Positions 1 to 4,381 of a stretch of DNA of 5,591 bases are shown in pieces. Position 1 is the first letter of the stretch; each line of letters starts with the position of its first letter. Source of the stretch: Pyrinomonadaceae bacterium. Lineage in GTDB: Bacteria; Acidobacteriota; Blastocatellia; Pyrinomonadales; Pyrinomonadaceae. The translations under genes and the position numbers were made by a program. Below the pieces are notes generated by a model. It was not told where the DNA came from. It saw only the letters and a list, made by a program, of their open reading frames with translations, and made no database searches. The stretch is from the NCBI GenBank assembly GCA_013813825.1, contig JACCRA010000521.1:1-5591 (forward strand), in the 5' to 3' direction.

Positions 1-794
1 AAGTTGCCGGATTGATAGCTGGCGAGTCTCGTCAGTTGCCCGGTGGCGACGCTTTGAGTGTCGCGTAAATAAGCGATCAACGCGCCGGCGGCGGCAGTCG
101 CGAGCGGCGCGCGCGCGAGTCCGAAAACGGCCAGCGAGCGCGCGCTGAAGTGTCTGAGCAATACTCCCTTCGCGCTCTCTATGGCGAAATAATCGTCCTG
201 ACAGCGAGTGTGGAAACCGGGAAGGAGTTGCTCTTCGACTTCAAGGCCGATGGGCAACAAAATTTCAGCCGGCGCGATCCTTTGCAGTTCTGACGAGGCC
301 GTTAAGGCGTCCAGTTCGGTGGCGGCAAATTCCCCCGTCGTCACATCGGCGAAAGCGATTCCAGCACGACGGTTCGAGATCACCAACGCCGCGAGATAAT
401 TGTTGATTTTGCTGTGGAGCAATCCCGGCTCGATGAGCGTCCCCGGCGTGACGACGCGCACCACGTCGCGCTCGATCAATCCGCGCCCGCCGCCTCCGAC
501 CGCTTCGCCCTTCACCGGCGCGGCCGTCAGTTGTTCGCAGATCGCGACGCGGTGTCCGCGATTGATGAGTGTGGCGAGATGACGTTCGAGGCTGTGGTAC
601 GGAATGCCGGCGAGTGGGACGCGCAACGAGCGCCCCAGTGGTTTCGAGGTCAGGACGATGCCTAGCTCGCGCGCGAGCAGGCGGGCGTCGTCGTCGAAAG
701 CTTCGTAAAAATCGCCAATGCGAAACAGCAGGATGGCGTCCTGATGACGCCGCTTGATGTCGAGATACTGCTGTCTGAGGGGAGTGCCGCTCAT
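1..794 (-). CDS. mutS: DNA mismatch repair protein MutS, N-terminal part (runs off left edge)
   Basis: MutS binds base mismatches and small loops in newly replicated DNA and recruits MutL to start repair. The frame is open without a stop from the ATG at 794 to the window edge, giving about 264 of the usual 850-900 residues. The mismatch-binding domain I is clear: residues 8-33 include QQYLDIK and the motif IGDFYEAF, whose Phe29-Tyr30-Glu31 is the conserved Phe-x-Glu that stacks on and contacts the mismatched base. GHRVAICEQ (about 81-89) and RDVVRVVTPGTLIEPG (about 115-130) are the family's conserved end of domain I and linker to domain II; the remainder fits the connector domain. The clamp, lever and ATPase domains lie outside the window. 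Its ATG overlaps the stop codon of the upstream nuclease gene (TGATG), and no Shine-Dalgarno sequence is visible upstream, which suggests translational coupling. Identification is firm. Confidence 0.95.
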   Translation of the reverse strand, partial: MSGTPLRQQYLDIKRRHQDAILLFRIGDFYEAFDDDARLLARELGIVLTSKPLGRSLRVPLAGIPYHSLERHLATLINRGHRVAICEQLTAAPVKGEAVGGGGRGLIERDVVRVVTPGTLIEPGLLHSKINNYLAALVISNRRAGIAFADVTTGEFAATELDALTASSELQRIAPAEILLPIGLEVEEQLLPGFHTRCQDDYFAIESAKGVLLRHFSARSLAVFGLARAPLATAAAGALIAYLRDTQSVATGQLTRLASYQSGN

Positions 795-1522
795 CAGTCG
801 AAAAAGGTATGCAGTAAGTCTTCGACCGGGATCAGGGCGCGGTGAAGTTTTGCCAGTTGCTCGAAACTAAGAATCGTCGTCACGCGGCCGATCTCATGGA
901 ACGCGCCGGTGTGCGACTGGCTCAGTTGCACATGCGCGCGATTGGTGTCGCGCTCGCTCGCAACGATGAGAAAAGGCTTCGAGCGTTGGGCCTCGTAAGC
1001 GCGCTTAAGTTTGGCGAGCGCGGCGTCCACATTGCCTTTGCGCTGCACCTCGAAAATGTGGCTCAGGCGAGGGCTACTCTCGTTCGTGCGCCACACCACA
1101 TCATAGTATTCAAACTCTTTTTCAGCGTAATAACCGAGCGCGCGACCAATCTCAAGCAGCATTCGTTGAATATCGCCGTGAGACATCTCGACGGCAAATG
1201 GCCCTTGATCGGCGGCCTCGTTGACGAGAGAGAAACTCGGAGCTTCGTCGTTCACACGCTGGCGTCCGTTCGCGGTGATGCGCCAGACTCCGCGTTGCCG
1301 TTCGAGTTGCCGTTTCTGCGCCAGCGTCCAGCCGGCTCGCTGCACTTGTCGCTTCCATTGTCGCGCGCCACCATTGTTAAGCGCCTCGCGCCCCTCGCCT
1401 TTGAGCTGTGGGAAATAATCGATCAGCCGCTCGTACATGAAGCGCACGTCGTCCACGCCGCCGGTCGCGACGAGTTCCTGCAGGATCGGCAATTCCAGCC
1501 GGACGATGCCGGGTAAGGTCAT
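794..1522 (-). CDS. Predicted nuclease: Mrr-type winged helix plus PD-(D/E)xK-like domain
   Basis: The 242-residue protein appears to have two parts. Residues 1-90 resemble the Mrr N-terminal winged-helix domain: it starts MTLPGIVRLELPILQEL, has a basic helix around 55-77 and the wing-like segment RGVWRITANGR (77-87), matching the GVxRIT-x-x-GR pattern of Mrr_N proteins. Residues 112-242 look like a restriction-endonuclease fold: helix MLLEIGRALGY with Glu124, then YYDVVWR with Asp141, then HIFEVQRKGN with Glu158 and Gln160, a helix, and the strand PFLIVAS. Asp141/Glu158-x-Gln160 would be a D...ExQ variant of the usual D...ExK site. Family knowledge suggests cleavage of DNA, possibly modified or structured, but the substrate is unknown. 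No partner methylase is present. The gene overlaps mutS by one base, suggesting a role linked to DNA repair. The ATG start has no clear ribosome binding site, but the homology begins right at it. Coding is certain; the nuclease assignment is motif-based. Confidence 0.8.
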   Translation of the reverse strand: MTLPGIVRLELPILQELVATGGVDDVRFMYERLIDYFPQLKGEGREALNNGGARQWKRQVQRAGWTLAQKRQLERQRGVWRITANGRQRVNDEAPSFSLVNEAADQGPFAVEMSHGDIQRMLLEIGRALGYYAEKEFEYYDVVWRTNESSPRLSHIFEVQRKGNVDAALAKLKRAYEAQRSKPFLIVASERDTNRAHVQLSQSHTGAFHEIGRVTTILSFEQLAKLHRALIPVEDLLHTFFD

Positions 1523-1588
1523 GAATGATTCAGTAGGGAGCGCACAGATGATTAACGGCGGATGGCTCCGACATTCCCTTCGGCCGCA

Positions 1589-1618
1589 AAATTACAAGAG
1601 AAGTTCGCTGGGGATCAA
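1589..1618 (-). promoter_or_regulatory. Possible sigma-70-type promoter for the nuclease-mutS pair
   Basis: Read on the minus strand, TTGATC (1618-1613) and TAATTT (1594-1589) are separated by 18 bases, each matching four of six consensus positions. Transcription would start near 1582, about 60 bases before the nuclease ATG. It lies just downstream of the stem-loop that follows ftsH, where an independent promoter would be expected. Weak hexamers make this tentative. Confidence 0.3.
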
Positions 1619-1641
1619 GTTAGCACAGGCAAGAACGGAAA

Positions 1642-1746
1642 GCAGAAGGCAGAAGGCGGTCAAAACCTTTGAAGAGCTTGACCGCCTTCTGCCTTTGTAT
1701 TTCCGGCGTACTGCCTTCTACTTACTGCTTTGTGCCTTCTGCTCTC
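1642..1746. repeat. Degenerate heptanucleotide repeat (TGCCTTC / GCAGAAG)
   Basis: Two exact tandem GCAGAAG units lie at 1642-1655. In the opposite orientation, CGCCTTC-TGCCTTT lies at 1683-1696, then TGCCTTC, TACTTAC, TGCTTTG, TGCCTTC and TGCTCTC run in register from 1712 to 1746, with a one-base phase shift and a degenerate stretch at 1697-1711. The last unit runs into the ftsH stop codon (1745-1747). The pattern resembles the short tandemly repeated heptamers known from intergenic DNA of some bacteria such as cyanobacteria. No function can be read from it. With the hairpin and possible promoter, it accounts for most of the 1523-1744 gap. Confidence 0.6.
1646..1695 (-). terminator. Long stem-loop after ftsH, terminator-like or RNA-stabilising
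   Basis: Bases 1646-1663 are perfectly complementary to 1678-1695 (18 bp) around a 14-base loop (1664-1677). The structure begins about 50 bases after the ftsH stop on the ftsH transcript. On the minus strand the stem is followed by a T-rich but interrupted stretch (CTGCTTTCCGTTCTTG), so it is not a textbook intrinsic terminator. It may end or protect the ftsH message and separate it from the nuclease-mutS unit. Its arms are built from the heptanucleotide repeat of this gap, so it may simply be two inverted repeat copies. Confidence 0.5.
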
Positions 1747-3538
1747 AGGCCGCGCGTTGTTTCTGTTTAAGATTGAAGCAAATTTGAATTTCTTCGGCGT
1801 CGAGCGTGTCGCGCTCCATCAGTCCGGCCACGAGAAGATCGATCTCGATACGACGGGAGCCGACGATGTCGCGGGCGCGTGTCATCTGCGCGCTGATGAT
1901 GTCGTTGGTAGCTTGTTCGACGCGGTCGAGTAGCGTTTGACTGTGCGGGTCTTCCGGCTTGCCGAGATGAAGCGGGCCGAGCGGACTCATACCGAACTCC
2001 GTCACCATTCTGCGGGCGATTTCGACGGCGCGCTCGATGTCGTTGGACGCGCCGGCCGTCATCGTGTCAAGAACGATCTGTTCGGCCGCCCGTCCGCCCA
2101 AGAGCATCGCGATCTGATCTTCGAGGTATTCGCGTTTTTTCATTAAGCGGTCGCGATCCGGCAGCGACTGTGTGACGCCGAGCGCACGGCCGCGAGGCAG
2201 AATCGAGACTTTGTGAACCGGATCGCCGTTCTTCACGTCGAGGCCGACGGCGACGTGGCCGGCTTCGTGAACGGCCGTCGTGTATCGCTCGTCTTCATCG
2301 ATCATAAAGCCGTGGCGCTCGGCTCCCATCAAAATTTTGTCGCGGGCGTATTCGACGTGCTCGCGACCGACGGCCGCGGCGTCATGGCGCGTGGCGGCGA
2401 TGGCCGCTTCGTTCAGCAGATTGGCGAGGTCGGCACCGGAGAAGCCGGGCGTGCCGCGCGCGATCCAACTCAGTTCCATCCCCTCTTCCAGTTTCAGCTT
2501 GCGCGCATGTACATTGAGGATTTGTTCACGCCCGCGCACGTCGGCGAGATTGACGGCGATCTCGCGGTCAAAGCGACCGGGTCGAGTCAGGGCTTGATCG
2601 AGAATGTCCGGCCGGTTGGTCGAAGCGATGACGACCACGCCGTTCAACTGCGCGAAGCCATCCATCTCGATCAACAACTGGTTGAGCGTCTGATCCTGAT
2701 CGGCGGAAGCCGAATCGCTGCTCCGGCCGCGACGCCGGCCGAGCGCGTCGATCTCGTCAATGAAAACGACGCACGGCGAAAGCTGTCGCGCCTTCGTGAA
2801 GAGGCGTCGCACGCGGGCGGCACCTAAACCCGCAAACTTCTCCTGAAAACTCGACCCCGAAACTGACAGAAAAGGGACGCCCGCTTCGTGAGCGGCGGCG
2901 CGCGCGAGCAGCGTCTTGCCGGTGCCCGGAGGGCCGCAAAGCAGAATGCCGCGCGGAGCCCGCCCGCCCAGACGGCCAAAGCGTTCCGGATCGCGCAAAA
3001 ATTCAATGGTCTCCGCTAGTTCATTTTTAGCTTCATCAACACCGGCGACATCGGCAAACGTCACAGACTGAGACCCGCGCGCGTCCTCCAAATTAAAATC
3101 GCCGCTGCCGCCGCCCATGCTGGCATAGAGTCGCCAGCCGACGAGGCCAATAAAAGCCAGCATCAAGATCGCGAACCCCCAATTCACCGCCGACGCGAAA
3201 GCTCCGGGCTTCTCGGAACGGAATTCAATCGGCAGATTTCTTTTCCCGAAGAGGTTGATGATCTCCTGCTGCGCCACGGCGTTCGGCACAATCGTCTGTG
3301 AAAGTGAATTGTCCTGCTTCTTGACGATCAGCATCTCGCCATCAACCGTCAATGACGCGGCAGCGGCGGCCTCGCTTAAGACGCGGAGCTGCGTGAAGTT
3401 GATTTCCTCAACCACAGTTTTTGTCGTGTGATAGTAAGTTTGCAGCGTAAGGACGGCGACGAGCAGGGCGAACACGAAAGCCGTGGCGACCATGACGCCT
3501 GTTTTTTGCGAACGGGGGAGCAGACGAGAGAACGGCAT
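1745..3538 (-). CDS. ftsH: ATP-dependent zinc metalloprotease FtsH
   Basis: FtsH is a hexameric inner-membrane AAA+ protease that pulls out and degrades damaged membrane proteins and some soluble regulators. The 597 residues show the full architecture: membrane helix at about 14-36, a roughly 80-residue periplasmic domain, second helix at about 118-138, then the cytosolic ATPase with Walker A GPPGTGKT (202-209), Walker B VVFIDEIDA (257-265) and the second region of homology (307-325) with arginines of RPGRFDR. The peptidase zinc site is HEAGH (424-428), with a likely third ligand Asp500 in ASND. The ATG at 3538 is preferred because GGAG sits six bases before it; a GTG five codons upstream would place that site inside the gene. 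Oddities: the pore segment reads EKFAGLGAARVR where the family usually has FVGVGASRVR, and the protein ends soon after the helical domain, without the longer tail of E. coli FtsH (about 644 residues). It could be one of several paralogues. Confidence 0.95.
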   Translation of the reverse strand: MPFSRLLPRSQKTGVMVATAFVFALLVAVLTLQTYYHTTKTVVEEINFTQLRVLSEAAAAASLTVDGEMLIVKKQDNSLSQTIVPNAVAQQEIINLFGKRNLPIEFRSEKPGAFASAVNWGFAILMLAFIGLVGWRLYASMGGGSGDFNLEDARGSQSVTFADVAGVDEAKNELAETIEFLRDPERFGRLGGRAPRGILLCGPPGTGKTLLARAAAHEAGVPFLSVSGSSFQEKFAGLGAARVRRLFTKARQLSPCVVFIDEIDALGRRRGRSSDSASADQDQTLNQLLIEMDGFAQLNGVVVIASTNRPDILDQALTRPGRFDREIAVNLADVRGREQILNVHARKLKLEEGMELSWIARGTPGFSGADLANLLNEAAIAATRHDAAAVGREHVEYARDKILMGAERHGFMIDEDERYTTAVHEAGHVAVGLDVKNGDPVHKVSILPRGRALGVTQSLPDRDRLMKKREYLEDQIAMLLGGRAAEQIVLDTMTAGASNDIERAVEIARRMVTEFGMSPLGPLHLGKPEDPHSQTLLDRVEQATNDIISAQMTRARDIVGSRRIEIDLLVAGLMERDTLDAEEIQICFNLKQKQRAA

Positions 3539-3544
3539 AAAAAT

Positions 3545-3548
3545 CTCC
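3545..3548 (-). promoter_or_regulatory. Ribosome binding site deciding the ftsH start
   Basis: GGAG (minus strand, 3548-3545) lies six bases before the ATG at 3538. It falls within the codons that would follow the in-frame GTG at 3553, so it supports the ATG and a protein beginning MPFSRLLPRS. Confidence 0.7.
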
Positions 3549-3556
3549 AACACAAA

Positions 3557-3587
3557 ACGGCTGACGCAAGCGCAAGGGAACAGCCGT
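3557..3587 (-). promoter_or_regulatory. Hairpin in the ftsH leader
   Basis: On the minus strand ACGGCTG (3587-3581) and CAGCCGT (3563-3557) form a perfect 7-bp stem around a 17-base loop, ending nine bases before the GGAG of ftsH. In RNA it would stand directly upstream of the ribosome binding site, where it could affect message stability or translation. The short stem and long loop make a function uncertain. Confidence 0.4.
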
Positions 3588-3608
3588 CTGATAAATTAAA
3601 AAGTCGGG

Positions 3609-3637
3609 ATTGAAATGGGAACAACGGGTCAGGTCAA
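3609..3637 (-). promoter_or_regulatory. Likely sigma-70-type promoter of ftsH
   Basis: On the minus strand TTGACC (3637-3632, five of six consensus bases) is followed after exactly 17 bases by TTCAAT (3614-3609, four of six). Transcription would begin near 3602, giving a leader of about 64 bases that carries the hairpin at 3557-3587. It is the best-placed candidate I found upstream of ftsH. A heat-shock-specific promoter is not evident. Confidence 0.45.
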
Positions 3638-3833
3638 CGCGTGGGGTTTGCGGAGAACCTATCAACTTAACGAGGTCACAAGCCGTCGGCTCGTGCGTCA
3701 TTCCTAATTTAGCACCCTCATTGAAGAGAAGTCTAGTTTAAGTTTTTAAGACTTACTGAAAACCGATCCGAGAACTTGAGTAAACATTGACAACCTGATT
3801 GTTGGCTGCCTGTTCTCCGATGTCACACAAGAA

Positions 3834-3850
3834 TTTCCGGTTGCCGGAAA
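3834..3850. repeat. Perfect short dyad, candidate operator
   Basis: TTTCCGG and CCGGAAA form a perfect 7-bp inverted repeat around TTG. It lies about 190 bases upstream of the -24 element at 4040, within the range used by enhancer-binding activators of sigma-54 promoters. It is not followed by a T-run on either strand, so it is not a terminator. Function is inferred only from symmetry and position. Confidence 0.4.
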
Positions 3851-3958
3851 AGAGCCAGCAAGTCGAAGAGATTGAAGCCGGCTTGATTTAGAACACTCGG
3901 CGCTTGAGCTAGTCGGTACATTTCCGTACGATTAGGTAAGTCGCTGAAACAACAAGCG

Positions 3959-3998
3959 GCGTAATTTTATGGAGCCTTCGCGATGCAAACAATTACGC
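3959..3998. repeat. 8-bp inverted repeat upstream of the sigma-54 promoter, candidate activator site
   Basis: GCGTAATT (3959-3966) and its exact reverse complement AATTACGC (3991-3998) have centres 32 bp apart, close to three helical turns. The dyad centre is about 86 bases before the predicted transcription start near 4065. This is the spacing and position expected for a dimeric or paired enhancer-binding activator. Which protein binds cannot be read from the sequence. Confidence 0.4.
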
Positions 3999-4037
3999 AT
4001 CAAGTCCTTATGGTCATCTCTGAGTAAACGCGCGGTG

Positions 4038-4054
4038 TTGGCATACTCGTTGCA
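4038..4054 (+). promoter_or_regulatory. Sigma-54 (RpoN) -24/-12 promoter of the small membrane-protein gene
   Basis: TTGGCATACTCGTTGCA matches the RpoN consensus YTGGCACGRNNNTTGCW. The invariant GG (4040-4041) and GC (4052-4053) have the obligatory 12-base register, and the -12 box TTGCA is perfect. Transcription should start near 4065, about 64 bases before the ATG at 4129. Promoters of this class need an ATP-dependent enhancer-binding activator, so the downstream gene would be switched on by a signal rather than constitutive. Confidence 0.7.
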
Positions 4055-4070
4055 CTGTCCACGTCAGGCA

Positions 4071-4084
4071 GGTTCGAAAGAACC
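4071..4084 (+). promoter_or_regulatory. 5' leader hairpin with GAAA tetraloop
   Basis: GGTTC-GAAA-GAACC is a perfect 5-bp stem closed by a GNRA-type tetraloop, a notably stable RNA fold. It would lie about six bases from the predicted 5' end of the transcript and about 30 bases before the ribosome binding site. Such 5'-terminal hairpins can protect messages from degradation. It does not mask the ribosome binding site. Confidence 0.45.
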
Positions 4085-4113
4085 GAATGAAGAGGTGGTC
4101 GAATAGACTAGAA

Positions 4114-4119
4114 AAGGAG
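4114..4119 (+). promoter_or_regulatory. Strong ribosome binding site deciding the start of the small gene
   Basis: AAGGAG ends nine bases before the ATG at 4129. It selects that start over an in-frame ATG at 4087, which has no such site and begins just after the leader hairpin. Confidence 0.75.
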
Positions 4120-4128
4120 AGAACGATT

Positions 4129-4275
4129 ATGTTGTGGACGATTCTGGTTGTGCTTCTCATCTTGTGGCTGTTGGGCTTCGGTTTCGGCGTGGGCGGTGGT
4201 CTTATTCACCTCCTGCTCGTCGTGGCGCTCGTCGTCTTGGTCATCAACTTATTGACCGGACGCCGCACAGTCTAA
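4129..4275 (+). CDS. Small lmo0937-like membrane protein (48 aa)
   Basis: The protein is almost entirely hydrophobic. Helix one spans about residues 2-19 (starting MLWTILVVLLILWLLGF), a glycine-rich turn follows (GFGFGVGGG, 16-24), helix two spans about 25-43, and a short basic tail TGRRTV ends it. Length, the MLWTIL start and the LLWLLGF-Gx-GGG-x-HLLLV arrangement match the lmo0937 family of tiny membrane proteins, whose biochemical role is not established to my knowledge. It would sit in the cytoplasmic membrane as a hairpin. The start is set by AAGGAG nine bases upstream. It is a single-gene unit with its own sigma-54-type promoter, a structured leader and a strong terminator, pointing to regulated, possibly high-level expression, perhaps under stress. 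The family name is from memory; coding status is well supported by its signals. Confidence 0.85.
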   Translation: MLWTILVVLLILWLLGFGFGVGGGLIHLLLVVALVVLVINLLTGRRTV

Positions 4276-4316
4276 TCCGCTTACTCTCGGATTAAGAGCA
4301 ACAATTCCTTCGCAAG

Positions 4317-4345
4317 GGGCGCGTTAAGACGCGCCCTTTTTTCTT
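4317..4345 (+). terminator. Intrinsic terminator of the small membrane-protein gene
   Basis: GGGCGCGT (4317-4324) pairs perfectly with ACGCGCCC (4329-4336) around a TAAG loop and is followed by six T bases, C, then TT. The GC-rich stem with a U-tract on the plus strand is a textbook Rho-independent terminator, 41 bases after the stop codon. On the minus strand no T-run follows, so it does not serve the convergent peptidase gene. Confidence 0.9.
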
Positions 4346-4381
4346 GAAGGTAGTAAGGTACGTTTGTGAGGTGCTGTCTGA

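Larger units (their letters stand above)
3638..4037. other. Long intergenic region between divergent ftsH and the small membrane-protein gene
   Basis: No convincing gene is found in these 400 bases. Frames are short and lack ribosome binding sites. The stretch around 3700-3790 is richer in A and T than the flanking genes. Several small dyads occur: AAGTCT/AGACTT arms (3729-3734 and 3749-3754) around an AT-rich centre, TTTCCGG/CCGGAAA (3834-3850), the 10-base palindrome AAGCCGGCTT (3875-3884), and GCGTAATT/AATTACGC (3959-3998). The clustering upstream of a sigma-54-type promoter suggests binding sites for regulators, though short palindromes can arise by chance. Confidence 0.5.

Noticed and set aside
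842..1516. Plus-strand open frame of 224 codons
   Set aside because: It lies fully antisense to the nuclease gene, whose minus-strand protein has recognisable domains. The frame is a by-product of GC-rich codon bias.
2213..2827. Plus-strand open frame of 204 codons
   Set aside because: It is antisense to the ATPase and protease region of ftsH and its translation has no recognisable motif.
3539..3553. GTG at 3553 as the ftsH start
   Set aside because: The good ribosome binding site GGAG lies inside this extension and points to the ATG at 3538.
3787..3815. Perfect TTGACA -35-like hexamer on the plus strand
   Set aside because: No acceptable -10 element follows at 16-18 bases (best is TGTTCT) and no gene lies immediately downstream.
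3912..3932. GTAC...GTAC pair as an operator
   Set aside because: Each GTAC is self-complementary and the flanking bases do not extend the symmetry, so chance is a sufficient explanation.
3969..4106. Possible 45-residue plus-strand gene starting ATGGAGCCTTCG
   Set aside because: It has no ribosome binding site, spans the sigma-54 promoter and leader hairpin, and its translation resembles no known family.
4087..4128. N-terminally extended start (62 residues) for the small membrane protein
   Set aside because: The extra 14 residues are charged, no ribosome binding site precedes the ATG at 4087, and AAGGAG is ideally spaced for the ATG at 4129.
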